A stretch of 64,000 nt of DNA from Ciona savignyi (lineage: Eukaryota > Chordata > Ascidiacea > Phlebobranchia > Cionidae). The position numbers and the translations under genes are program-made. The notes beneath the pieces were generated by a model. It saw only the letters and a program-made list of their open reading frames with translations, was not told the origin of the DNA and ran no database searches. Positions 1 to 14,200 of this stretch are shown here, one piece after another (the first letter of the stretch is position 1; every line of letters starts with the position of its first letter). The stretch lies in contig CH003336.1 of assembly GCA_000149265.1 (NCBI GenBank), forward strand, positions 549,563-613,562, written 5' to 3'.

Positions 1-222
1 GGAGCGTGTGCATATACGTGAGAGCAAATTAACGAAGGTATATAGGACGGGTGAATCACAGCTGCAGTACTACACAGTGCTACGTAAGGATGGACGATAA
101 GTACAAAACTCAAACTAAACCGAGGTATTAGCGAATATAAAGCAAGTAGAACTAAAAGCATAAACTAACAGTAGCAAAAACAGAAACATAAAATGTGGAA
201 TTAGGATAGAAGGACGAACTGC

Positions 223-324
223 TTATCTAGAAACGATACCATCCTCGTTCGGTCTTCTACGACGCGTAGGCCGTCGATAGGAGTTCCAAATCCTAATTGT
301 TTTGTCCCAAGAACCAGAGATGTA
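223..324 (-). CDS. WD40 gene last exon with stop
   Basis: Reads YISGSWDKTIRIWNSYRRPT, then RRRRPNEDGIVSR and TAA. GSWDKTIRIW is a textbook terminal WD blade, followed by a short basic tail. Acceptor TGTTACAG. Phase 0 matches exon 1572-1665. Confidence 0.83.
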   Translation of the reverse strand, partial: YISGSWDKTIRIWNSYRRPTRRRRPNEDGIVSR

Positions 325-2773
325 CTGTAACACAGTTGTAACTTAATACTAAATAAGAGTGATGACTTTTGGGGGAAATATCGAATACAGCCAGTTATCT
401 AGCAACTGCGTTTTCAAAGTATTGGTGTCGTAAACAATCTTATTTAATCGCTAAAACGATTTCAAGTATTACAGTAAAACGTAAGGACGGAGTTTTTTTT
501 TGTAATTTACAACAGGTATCATCTATAAATATCACACGATATTTAGTTAAAAACAATTCTCAATTATGGCATTTTCCATAAAGAATAATATGACGTCTGG
601 TGTTAACTGTGTAAATATTTGGTTAGCAAAAGAGTATTTGTGTTTTGATACAAGAGCGTAGGGAAAATAGAAGAATGACATTTTCTATATTAATTTAATG
701 AAAAGATGCCTTAACTGAGGCCATGTACCGAAAGTCAAATTCCCTTTAACCAAAAATAAACAAAATAAGATCTGTATTTAATTTTAACAGAAATGTCCAT
801 TGGATAATTAACACCAAAGTAATACTTTGGGATCTTTACGCCCCTTACACTATTATTAAAGAAAATAAAACAGTAAAAGGGAAATATGGAGTAATCACAA
901 TATGCCGATATGTGTCGTAAACTAGATGTCTAATTAGGAACTTGATGATAATGTTGTCGTGAACTTGTTACCCATTGGGGTGTTAATACCAAGAGAGCAA
1001 TGGTCAAAATAATCACAATATGCCGACAGGCTAACAGAGCAAGACCCTTCACTCTATAAATATTTCATAGTTTTGTGGGTGGAAATATGTTGGTCCCTGA
1101 TCCATTCCAGTTGTTTTAATGGGGCAATTAATCAACTGAAATCATGTTGGCAGTAATATTTTTAAAAGTTCTAAATTGGTAGCACTTTCTATTTATCACC
1201 ACAAGAACCATGTAACATGTGACATACCATGCTAAATCGTTCTGTCCCGATTCATACAGTGTTATATCTTATAACACACTTAATCGTTCAGTCGCAATTC
1301 ATACAGTGTTGATATCCTATAACACACTTAATCGTTCAGTCGCAATTCATACAGTGTTAATATCCTATAACATACTTAATCGTTCTGGCGCAATTCATAC
1401 AGTGTTTATATCCTATAACATACTTAATCGTTCTGTCGCAATTCATACAGTGTTTATATCCTATAACATACTTAATCGTTCTGTCGCAATTCATACAGTA
1501 TACGTAAAACGGACTTCGCTACCATATTAACGTATAAAGAGAGAGATAATTGTTTTAATTAACCAATCTACCTGAGCTCGCTCCACGACGTGGGTTAAAG
1601 TGCGAATGTTGTCAACATGTCCAATATTCGTTTGCACGAGGTTCAGTGTGTCCATGTCGTACACTCTGCAGGGAAAAGTACGGTCGCTTTGAGGTCAGTA
1701 AACCCGTGGCTTAAAAAATATTACGTCAATAAGGTAAAATACAAGTGTATTTTAATTTTTTCCACGACAGGTGCAAGTTTATTCCTAAGTTTTTATTTTA
1801 CACTATTTTGTTTAAGCGATTACTGTAGCTAAGATTACTGTAGAATGAATATCCTATTCTATCTTATCCTAAGCTTGGTGGGTGGCAAGATATTTTGATA
1901 TACTTTGTTTTTGAGTTAGCTTTTCAGTTTAACGAGACAAATCACACAATCTTGCAAGGATAGAATATTCATGTTTATCCTCGTGAATGGGAAAACCAAG
2001 GGGTTAACACACGGGTAATCGACAGATCACCTCGCGCCCATCGTCGGGTTACCGGAGCTATTGTAGTGTGTTGTGTATGATTCACACGTTCCTTCAATTT
2101 GGTAGAACCAATTAATCCGCTGGGTTCAGGCAATATCCGTTAAGTGCCTTGCCCAAGGACACAGCCGACTAGCTAACGACCAGTTTTAAATCTGAAACCT
2201 TTCGGTTGAAAGGATTCGCATTCAACCGCCAGACTAACGGGTATCTAGCAACATGGCATTTCCACTTACTTTATAGCATGCTCGACCGCGGTGACAATGC
2301 AACCATTCACTTTGTCAATGCACAGAGTATTGACAGCGCCTTGAGTGGACAGGGTTCGCTCACACTCCATTGCGTCTGGTTTCTGAAACCAGAATGTGTC
2401 GTGAACTTTTTTTAACCAGACTTAGTTTCGAACCCATTATGTGTTCGTTGCTAAGCCCGTTTTTAGTATGTAATTCGGTATATGTATCGATCGCGTTAAC
2501 CATTCGGCCACACGATAAATGTGTCATGAACTTGATGTCCATTGAGTTTGGGTGTTATTACCAAGACTAATATTAACCCTGCTTTTAACACTAATCTCAA
2601 CCCCGAACTAACCTTAACTCCAACCCCATGTTTAAAACCAACTCTAATGTTAAAATCTTCTATTTTAGTGAGCAGTTTACCTTCCTTCCCACTTTACCAC
2701 AACCCTCCTTTTAGTTTCCCCCAATTAATCGGATAAAATGAATCGTTGTACCATCAGTCTCTGTGGCGCAATT

Positions 2774-2806
<33 letters not shown>

Positions 2807-4433
2807 CTGGTTCAAGCCCAGCCAGGGACGAGACATTATTTTAAAACAATAATACATAAAATATATTTAATAGGCGCGAATATTTTAATATTTTTGTTAC
2901 AAAAAATACTGGACTGAATAATGCACACTGATATTTCAGAAGCTAATTTAAGTATCTGTTAATGGTATTTTTCCACATAAACTACTTCCAAGTAACCTAG
3001 CAAACACTTGTGGCATGCGTGCCTGGATTTCATCCCCATATTTATGGTGTCAATAATACATTTAATCAAAAACATAGGAAATTGAAATAAACAAATCAAA
3101 TTGAAAAGTAAACTTATAGCGTATAATTGTTTTTTTTTGTGGCGCGACTAGTCAGTAATATTTCTAGTTATTAAAAGGATAATGATTTAAGCTGACCGAA
3201 ATGCCCTGGGACTTATCTTTTTTGTAAAATAATTATGTTTTTATTTTGTTATTGGATATTTGCCGTTGAAAGGAAGGGTGAGGCAAAATGTACAAGCAAA
3301 AGAACAAAGGCATATAGTCCTTTAAACCGAAAGGTTTGTAGGTTCGAAACTGGTCGATAGCTACTCGGTTGTGCCTTGGGCAAGGCACTTAACTGACAAT
3401 GCCTGATTTCAGCGGATTAATGGGTTCTAATAAATTGAAGAACCGTTTGAATCATAGAAAACACACTGCAATAGCTCGGTAACCCGACGGTGGGCGCGAG
3501 GGGATCTGACGAATACCCGTGTCTTAACCCCCTTGGTTTTCTCATTCACGGGGATAAACATGAATATTCTGTCCTAATACTTTACATATCTGGAGACGTT
3601 TATGAGCGGTGCTTGATTCCATTATTAAGAATTACTTTGCCCCTATGTTCTGTGCTCAAGAAATTAAAATAAGAAAAGGGTACACAACACCACTGTGTGT
3701 GTACCCATTTATTAAACATTTTATACTAAAAATCAAGCAAAAGTAAACGAAGATACGAACGTCCGACCGTCCGCGACTCTGGTTAGAGCAGACATAGGCA
3801 AATCCGACCCGCTGCGTTTTTTATTCTGGTCCACCGGACGTTATCGACATATTGCAAGCCTAAATAGCGATGTCGCAGCAATATTTCTGCGTTGCTTGAC
3901 GCAACAGTGCTTTCTAGTTTTAACCAATAATGTACCGCATTTCTCAGTTTTTTTTATAAACAGTGACAAACTTCATGTGAGTGGCGGTTCGATCACTTGG
4001 ACCATGTTAATAACTGGAATATGGAATTACGGAAATTAATACTAATCCATAACCCATATTAACGGCGATGAGTTTAATACTATGGAAATGAAGAAATTAT
4101 TACTAATGACTAAATACCGTAATAGTACTTTGGTATTTTAACTTTCTATGTATTTTACTGTGGAATTTTCATTGGTTCATATACTCGTATTTTAATATAA
4201 CTATTCTCGTCGGTCAGATCCACACAACTGTCAGGGCACACACATGTCCGCTAGTAAGCAGAACTGGTTTTAAATGACAAAAAAATTAAAAACATGAAAC
4301 TTCAAATTTACTCAACAATAACTGTTAAAGTATGTGCAAACAAGTGTGTCGCATGGCAGTTGTTGGACTTTGATCAAAAGCGGATTAATCGGATATAATG
4401 AAGCGTTGTACCATCAGTCTCTGTGGCGCAATT

Positions 4434-4466
<33 letters not shown>

Positions 4467-7400
4467 CTAGTTCAAGCCCAGCCAGGGACGACTTTATTTT
4501 ATATTAATACATAAAAAAGATTTAAAGTCATCACGATGTAATTAGGCGAGGATATTTTAACAATTTTGTCACAAATAATACTGGAGTGAATGATGCACAC
4601 TGATACTTCAGAAGCTAATTTAAATATCTGTTAATGGTATTTCCACACGTTAATGGTATTTCCACACATTTTTCACCTCCCAGGGGAATCCCCCTGGGTA
4701 TATTACCCAAAAATTTTCGTTTCTGCATATCTGGACCATGTGCTCTAACAAATAACAAAATTTCAGCCGTTCAAGCGCCGCTATGCCCAAAAAGTAATTT
4801 TTTTTTAAATGTACCGTTTTAGTTTTTCACCTCCCAGAGGAATTTCCCTAGGTATATTACCCAAAATTTGTTCCTGTATATCCAGACCATGTTGTCAAAC
4901 AAATGACAAACTTTTATTGTAATTCCATTGCCCCTTCTTGTAGATGTCGGAGCCACAAGCCATGGCTGACAAGTGTTTGACGAAAAAAACAGAAAAAAAA
5001 CGGACAAAACAATGTGTCCCATTTTTCCAAAAACTAACTCTTATGCCCTAATCTTCACTTTAATGAGCAGTTTCCCTCCTTACCGCTTTCCCTGTCTAGT
5101 TTTTCCCAAATAATCGGATATAACGACGCATTGCACCATAAGTCTCTGTGGCGCAATTGGTTAGCGCGTTCGCCTGTTAACCGAAAGGTTGCTGGTTCAA
5201 GCCCAGCCAGGGACGAGATTATTGATTTTAAATAATAATACATAGAAAAGATTTAAAGTTATCACGATGTAATTAGGCGAGGATATTTTAAGATTTTTAT
5301 TACAAAAAACACTGAACTGAATTATGCACACTGATATTTTAAAAGCTAATTCAGTTTCTGTTAATGGTATTTTCCCACATAAACTACTTCCAAGTACCTA
5401 GCCAAACTTACCCAAATTTTCACGGTCCCGTCCTCTGACCCAGTGATCCATCTATCGTAGACGTGATTATACCTTATGACGGTGATTTCGAGGTCATGGC
5501 CATCCAACGTATTAAGCAGCACCATCTCGCTTCCGTTAGGGCTGAAAGCTCTGATGTAGACCATGCCATCACTGCTCGCGTAAGCTATCTCGTTTCTGTT
5601 GTAAAATGCACAATTTACCAACTAGTACGGTCGTGTGGCCGAATTGTTAACGCGACCGATACATATACCTACTCCTAAACAAAAACGGCCTGAGTAACAA
5701 GCCCATCTTGGATTCGAAACTTGGCTCCGTAAAAAAATTATCAACTATAAAGCAGGGGTTCGGAAAACCCTGGCACGCGTGCTTAAAGTAGCACGAAAGA
5801 GGTTTTTTCATGCACGCCGCGCGATTTGACGAACACGCAAAATCTATACTATAAGTATGTGCAAACTCAAACTGTCTTCGCTGCACAAAATACAGTCTTA
5901 AAATTCCTAGCATGCAAATCAAGATTTTTAATTACTTATTTTAAAATTAGGTAAGTTGACTATGCAAACCGTACATAACAATAGTTGGCACGCGAAGTAA
6001 CTTTCATAATCATATTATTCATAAACTGGCACACTGTATTCAGAAAGTCAACCTCTGGTATGGACAATGCAAGTAAAATCATACTACCAACCAAATTCTT
6101 ATTTATTTTTTACCGAGCATAGTTTCGAAGCCATGATGGGCTTGTCATTGGACCTTTATTTTGTATGTAGGTCTCTATATATGTAATGGTCGCATTAACC
6201 AACCGTCCACACGATCAAACCACTCCAACAAAATCACCTCTTCGCGCAATACTCCATATCCAGTATCACGCCATCACACGCCAATTCTTCGGTCGAAGCT
6301 TCTACGTCTTGGCTGTCGGACGAAGGGGAAACCCCCCGTAGTTTGTCGTGGAGCCGACCGGTCTCCAAACACCATATCAGTAAGCGACGATCCCAACCGC
6401 CTGAAACCTGTTTTTTTTACGGGAATGTTTAGTTTTTAATAGGGTACTTAAGCTTATTCCAGAGAGTAGAAAGCTGTTGGTCTTATATCAGTACCGCGGA
6501 ACACTACTGTGCCGCAAGACAATGCCATGGTAAGTAGTGAATTTTACATTTTAACGAATATCCCGTGGTAACTTGCGGCATGTAAGTACGTTTGTAATAT
6601 TTTTAGTTTATTTTATTTACCTACAACTTTCCTTATAATATAAAGTAAATAATTCTACATAGTTCAGAAATGCCAACTTGTATAGAATAACCGGTGCTGA
6701 ACATTCTCAAAACAGCCGTGGTGTTAATATCCTTTGGTCGGGAATTTTGCTGACGCAATTTACCCAGAATTTACCACTATAGATTAAAACCCTATATTAG
6801 CTAACACCACCAGAAGATTTAACTCGATTGGACATTTTTTCCGTATTATATAAAGCGTAAATATAACTGATTAACCACTAGTTTTTGTGGAATTTAATGT
6901 ATGGGATTTCTCGGAAAATTGCTAAGAAAATGTATGTTTTTATTTTAATCATGTGTTTTTAGCTACGCGTAATAATATTCTATTTATGATTGGTTATTCA
7001 TATTCTATTTTGAGGTATTTTCCGGGGTAATTTTGGCAATTTTAATTATATTTGGGTTTTCTCATTCGTGTTGTACATCTTAAACTTTTAAGGTAAATTT
7101 GAGGTAAATATTCCTTTCCAATCCGGAGATATCGACGATAACGCCAAAAATGCTTAAAATAGCATAATTTTATATACCTTGATAGGGGGAATTCCCCTTT
7201 TCGAAAAAATAAAAGGTCGAGGCAAACTATGGGCAAGTCAGTTAGGATTCATAAATTTCAACCTGATTTGATAACACGTTCTACCGACATGACCTTCCGT
7301 ACATGCCTGTTACCAGCTTTCGCAGAAAAAAAGGAAAAGGGAAAAGAACGGAATAAAATTAATATAAGTTTGTTCCCTTTGCAAAGTGAACCCAAAATAA

Positions 7401-8193
7401 CAGAAAATAAATCAAATTTACCACCCATGAACAGGTAAAGACTGCCAAACGAACAACGCGTCGTTAAAAAAATATTTAAATGTTAAATAAAGCGGACACC
7501 AAACCTAGGTGAGAATACAAAAAATTAAAAACAAAATGAAAAAAAATCGAAAAAATTAAGACCAATAATGGGTTTAACAAGACGTCTTTACTCGGACTAA
7601 CAGACAGTCGTCTAGCCGACGACTGGTTTCGAACCCAGTATTTTAGTCAGATAACTGTCGCTTTAACCGTTTGATTAAATGAACAAGTTTTTAATTATGT
7701 AGATATCGTACTTTAAATTTATTTGGATATAATTATTGGGATATATTACTTTAAAAAATGCAAAAAATGATACCGGACGGCGCCCGTGGTGTGGGGTGGG
7801 TGGTGAACCCAGAATCACTGGACAGAGTGTATTCATTTAGAAGTAACCACTAGGCTAAGCCGGTATCAAATAACACAGCGCGAAAGAGCGGCTATGTATT
7901 GTTTGTTTCTCTCACACTGTCTCGCTGTGCGGCGTAACAGTCAATGGCCAATAATAACACAAACCTAGCTATTCAATAAGCAGTTTAACTACAATAAGTT
8001 CTTAAGTTTTAAGGTGGTATATTGTTTCTTGTCATTGTACTATGGAGTTTACAAAGTTTTCTGGTTAAGAAAAACTGTGTATCATAGGCTAAACATGAAT
8101 ATCCTATCCTATTATATCATCTGTTTTTAGTTGTCCAAAGCGGATTAATCGCATAAAATGAAGCGTTGCACCACCAGTCTCTGTGGCGCAATT

Positions 8194-8226
<33 letters not shown>

Positions 8227-11200
8227 CTGGTTCAAGCCCAGCCAGGGACGTTATTATTTGGAACTTTTATAAAAACGTTAAAGAAATAACGGGTTAATAC
8301 TATAATAAAAAAATGCATTATTTGCATTAAAAAATAATGTACAATTAAATCTAGTGATTTGTAATTTTTCACGAAAATAATTTAAACAGATATTCATACG
8401 GGCAACACTAAAATGAGGGAAAAAGGGAAGGAGGGAAAATGCTCACTAAAACTATGGAAACTAATTTAAACCCTGCCTAAAACACTAATCTCAATCCGAG
8501 AACTAACCTTAACTCCAACCCCATGTTTAAAACTAATTCTACCTAATCTTCATTTTAGTGTGCAGTTTCTCTCCTTTCCTTCTTCGCTTACATTGCTTTT
8601 AGTTTTTCCTATACGTACCAGGTAAGTTGATGAATAGAGTTCTTCGTTATAAACAAGGGCAAGGGCGGTGACGCAACTCGTGTGTCCCAGTAACACGTTC
8701 TTGCAAATGAAACCTGCCACTCTGTTTGTCACCGAATCTCGAGTCATAGAATCCGCTGTTTGGGTGACAGGCGTCTGCATACATTAATAAAGTACTGGCG
8801 GGTGCGTAGGTAGGTAGCCTACGGCAGATTGGTCTGATGTGTCAGTGCGTTGCTTTTTAACCAATGGGTTGTATATTTGAAACTGGTTGCTAGCTAGTCG
8901 TCCTTAGGCAAGGCCCTTAAATAATATTGCCTGAGCGAATTATTGGGACTTTTAAATTAAAGGAACTTCTCAATCATACACAACACACTGCAATAGCTCC
9001 GGTAACCCGACGGTGGGCGCGAGGTAATCTGACGATTGCCCGTGTGTTAACCCCTTGATTCCATTGACCATTCACGGGGATAAACATGAATATTCTTTCC
9101 TAAGTAATAATAAAATGGTGACTTTGAAATTAATATAACGGGAAATGACCTGCTGCTACCAGTGCTCTTAGACGCTGCCAAAGTTTCAGAGAATGTTTTT
9201 TTTGAAATGTTGGGTATTAGTTCAACTCAAAGCGGCGGAAATATACTATAAATGTGCCACAACAGTCAATTTACATTAAACTTTTGTTCTTGGGCATTTA
9301 ACAGAAAAGCTTGAAGATATTTAAACGAATCCTCGTGTTTAACCTTATAACACTCCGTCAAAATAAGTAAGTATAAATTAGGTACAAAGCTATTCGGTTT
9401 CGAAGTAAATATCAAATCAGGGTATTCAGTTTCAAATTAAAATAGGATAGGCTATTCATGTTAATCCCATGAATGGGAAAACAAAGGGGTTTATACACGC
9501 AATCGTCAGATCACCTCGAGCCCACTGTAGAGTTACCGAAACTATTTTAGCGTGTTGTGAATGATTCATACTTTATTTTAATTTGGTAGACGTCATTAAT
9601 CCGCTGGGTTCAGGCAATGTTAGTTAAGTGCCTTGTTCAAGGACACAGCCGACTAGTTAGCGATCAGTTTCGAATCTGCAATCCTTCAGCTAAAGACTAA
9701 CCCACCAAATTTCGGACAAAAATTGAAGGCAAATGTAATAAGTTTAACAACTCACATCGCCCATGCTTCTGCTGTCCATGTTCGAGTAGCTGGGCTGTTC
9801 CGGTTCAGCCTTTTCCGGCTCGCTGGGCGTTGACTTCATATTTTGACTCTCCTGAATAAGCGGAGTGGCCAGACTCGTAGGAACATCCAGTAAAACGCTA
9901 AACTTCCGACCCCTGGTTTAATATAAAGGATGTCAGGTGGATGAGGCTAAGTATATCGAGTTACATTGAAAATACAGCGATAAAATTAAAAACAAAGTTT
10001 GGTATGCATAAGCAAAATAAATACCTAATACGTTAATGTTGAAGGCTCCCTGGTAGCTAGGCCCTAGGTGGACGATTCTTACTTTTGATTCGAGAAGGCC
10101 CGTGTGAAAATCCAATTAAAGTATAGTGTAAACCTGGCTTGATACCAAAATATCATAATGACCCTTGGGCTGTGTTATGTGGAAATTTAAATCACATATC
10201 CTACATTCTAAGATATACTTTAAGTAAGAGCGCATTGTATTGTTTTTTTGCATTGCACAGACGGGGAAATATTGCAGAAACGCGATTACTGATAATAGTC
10301 TATTGGGTATTAGTACAGTAAACAACTCTTTTTTAACGATTATGCTTCATACCGTACATACAGAGTTTGAATTTACACGGACAATAAAACGTTAATGGAC
10401 TTTTAAAAGTTTAAAAACGTACGACGAAGATCTCGCATTTAACTTAAACGAAATAAAATGGGAACCACAAAAATGATGGAACAACACGTTTTAGCCATCA
10501 CTATTTTTAGAACCCATTTTTACTGCTATAATATAGCTATATGTTTCTGCATGCATACACGATCGGTTCTATTGTTATCAAATCCCTCCTGGTAAAACTT
10601 ATACAAATATGACGTTTGTATCTTAAAGCTAAAACTAATGGGTTACCGATTTACCTATCCAAATTTAATAATCATGTTTTAAGGATAAATTTATTGTTGG
10701 GTGTTGGATGTCTGCATATTTGTTTAAATTGAAACTCTTTATTAATCGAGAGGATCCTATAATTACTTATTGACATAGTCCCCGTTATATTTTTAAGGTG
10801 TGCACTAAACAGAAAACCATCGGTGGCTCGTTGGTCTAGGGGTATGATTCTCGCTTCGGGTGCGAGAGGTCCCGGGTTCAATTCCCGGACGAGCCCTATT
10901 TACTAAAATAGCATTTATTTTATCAAATTTTAATGACAGGTATCTATATGATCACATCGTTATTTTTCGTCATGATGCTTTCAAGCAAACATGTCCTACA
11001 ACAGGAGTCGGCAACCTTTAGAAGTGTGCCATACAGCAGGACATTCAGCAGGGGTCGACCACCTTCCTTTCAGTTTATAAACAATCGGCAGTTTAAAAAC
11101 ACTCATTTGGCAAAAACGCAAGACTTTAAAACACTCATGTCCGAAAAACGCAAGACTTTAAAACACGGTAATTCATCGTAATACCTCATACTTGCCTCAG

Positions 11201-14200
11201 CGAGCTATTGTACTGTGTTAAATGCAACAGCTTTTTCTTATCCATCAAACAAACCGTATTCATTTAACATCGGATACATGCATTGCCCAAGGAGAGTTTA
11301 GTTATCCTAAAAATATAACCGAAGGGCTAGCGGCTGGTTTCGATTCGGCTGACGAATCTAACCAACCGGACAAACAGCATATTTATTTAAAATTAGAGAA
11401 TTAACAAACCGGGCGTTGCAGGAATGGAACAAACTCGTTAATGAAAGGTTGTCATTCTCACTTGGGTGGCGGAAATTTTGCCACATAATTCTGACGATCA
11501 TTTAAATTATAGATTATTAAGGACAAATTCTGCTACCTCGACGTTAACACCTCCTCTTTATCTGGAGTCAGCCGAGTTAGGGTGCTCACGGCAGCGTAGT
11601 CGATGCAACTTCAGTCAAACCCAGTCAAAGACCACGGACAAGATAGCCGTGCCAAGCATTAGTTCAAGGCACCAGTTATTTCGATTATGTCTCAATTTTA
11701 ATTTATCTATACATGACAACCGCTTAAATGACAATCCTATCAAAAGTATATCAAATATACAAAGTTGTTTCAGTGGAAATTGTGGAGATTCTGGTTAAAA
11801 TCAGAAGTATTCACAATCACTAAAAAATGATATTGTGTTTAAAATCTACAATCTAACTTAATGTTTTTCAAATCTATAGCACGAAGTAGTAAATAATATA
11901 TATTAATGTTATTATTGACATGGTCCCCGCTATATTTTTAAGGTGTGCACTAAACCATCGGTGGCTCGTTGGTCTAGGGCAGGGGTTCCCAAACCAGGGG
12001 TCGCGACCCAAAATGGGGTCGGAGTGATAAGTAGGTGGGGTCGCAAACAGGTCATGGGGTCGGTGGGGTCAGTGAGGTATGGTAATAATGGATGTACAAA
12101 ACATCTAAGATTTGACAAACCATGTTAAATTTAGCAGTTTGTACCATGGCTTACTGTAAAACAGGCTTATAGGCATCACTCTAACTAAGTCTGTACTTAT
12201 GCTATCGAAAATGTAGGTGCTTATTGTGACATCACTGTTTGATTGTTCATAATGGAATGACACGTTGTTGATTTGCAGAGTTGAATTGTTTGTATGTACT
12301 TTGCAGCAAAGATAGTTTGCTATCAGTAGGCTGACAAGTATTGGAACTAATATTTAATTTAAATTTGGAATAGCAGTGAAAGAGTAGGTTAGGCTTTTCA
12401 GCAGTGAAAGAGTAGGTTAGGCTTTTCAGCAGTGAAAGAGTAGGTTAGGCTTTTCAGCAGTGAAAGAGTAGGTTAGGCTTTTCAGCAGTGAAAGAGTAGG
12501 TTAGGCTTTTGGGTCGCACTGGACACTTGAAAGTTGTCTTTGGGGTCGTCCTGAGAAAAGCTTGGGAACCCCTGGTCTAGGGGTATGATTCTCGCTTCGG
12601 GTGCGAGAGGTCCCGGGTTCAATTCCCGGACGAGCCCTATTTGTTAAACTAGCATTTATTTTATCAAATTGTAATGACAGGTATCTATAATCACACCGTT
12701 ATTTTTCGTTTTGTTGTTTTCAAGTAAACATGCCCTGCAGCAGGGGTCGGCAACCTTTAGAATGCAGTGTGCCAGCCAGTTTCAAAACACTCATGTGGCA
12801 AAAACGCAGGACTTTAAAAACACTCCTGTCTAAAAAACGCAGGATTTTAAAACACGGTAAGTCATTTCAATACCTAATTTCAGTATGTTAAATGCATTAG
12901 CTTTTTTGTACACAATAAACAAACTGTATTCATTCAACATCGGATACATGAATTGCCCAAGGATTGTTTATTTATTCTAAAAACATAACCAAAGGGCTAT
13001 TGGCTGGTTTCGAATCTAACTGACCGGACAAACAGCATATATATTTATTTAAAATTAGATAATTAATAACCCGGGCGTTGCAGGCAATGNNNNNNNNNNN
13101 NNNNNNNNNNNNNNNNNNNNNNNNNNNNNNNNNNNNNNNNNNNNNNNNNNNNNNNNNNNNNNNNNNNNNNNNNNNNNNNNNNNNNNNNNTAATTCTGACG
13201 ATCATTTAAATTATAGATTATTAAGGACAAATTCTGCTACCTCGACGTTAACACCTCCTCTTTATCTGGAGTCAGCCGAGTTAGGGTGCTCACGGCAGCG
13301 TAGTCGATGCAACTTCAGTCAAACCCAGTCAAAGACCACGGACAAGATAGCCGTGCCAAGCGTACTAATGCATTAGTTTAAGGCAAAAGTTATTTTGATT
13401 ATGTCCCAATTTTAATTTATCTATACATGGCAACCGCTTAAATGACAATCCTATCAAAAGTATATCAAATATACAAAGTTGTTTCAGTGGAAATTGTGGA
13501 TATTCTGGTGAAATTAAAAGGTATTTATATCGCTAAAAAAATTATACTATGTTTAAAATCTACAATCTATCTTAATATTTTTCAAATCCAGCAAGAAGTA
13601 GTAAATTATATTAATGTTATTATTGACATGGTCCCCGTTATATTTTTAAGGTGTGCACTAATCAAAAAACCATCGGTGGCTCGTTGGTCTAGGGGTATGA
13701 TTCTCGCTTCGGGTGCGAGAGGTCCCGGGTTCAATTCCCGGACGAGCCCTATTTACTAAAATAACATCTTTATCAAATTTTAATGACAGGTATCTAGGAT
13801 GACATCGTTATTTTTCGTCATGATGCTTTCAAGCAAACATGTCCTACAACAGGAGTCGGCAACCTTTAGAATTCAGTGTGCCATACAGCAGGACATTCAG
13901 CAGGGGTCGACCACCTTCCTTTCAGTTTATAAACAATCGGCAGTTTAAAAACACTCATTTGGCAAAAACGCAAGACTTTAAAACACTCATGTCCGAAAAA
14001 CGCAAGACTTTAAAACACGGGAAATCATCGCAATACCTAATACTCGCCTCAGCGAGATATTGCAGTGTGTCAAACGCAACAGCTTTACCTACCCATTGAA
14101 CAAACCATATTCATTCAACATCGAATATACATGCATTGCACAAGGATAGTTTAGTTATCCTAAAAACATAGCCGAAGGGCTAGCGGCTAGTTTCGGTTCG

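Larger units (their letters stand above)
11963..12637 (+). pseudogene. trnP-CGG: tRNA-Pro (CGG), copy 2, split by a hAT element
   Basis: The tRNA begins GGCTCGTTG at 11,963, is broken after GTCTAGGG (11,972-11,979), and resumes after the repeated GTCTAGGG (12,575-12,582) with TATGATTCTCGCTTCGGG through CGAGCCC at 12,637. Removal of the insert and one target copy gives the same 72-nt gene as copies 1 and 3. The break is in the A-box/D-arm region, so the gene is presumably dead. Confidence 0.93.

Noticed and set aside
1219..1530. Open frame with repeated ISYNTLNRSVAIHTV units, resembling a repeat protein
   Set aside because: It is the translation of a 48-bp minisatellite inside an intron, with no splice or promoter context.
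7575..7690. tRNA-like sequence with GGTTTCGAACCCAG
   Set aside because: B-box-like piece only; no cloverleaf forms and similarity to either SINE family is weak.
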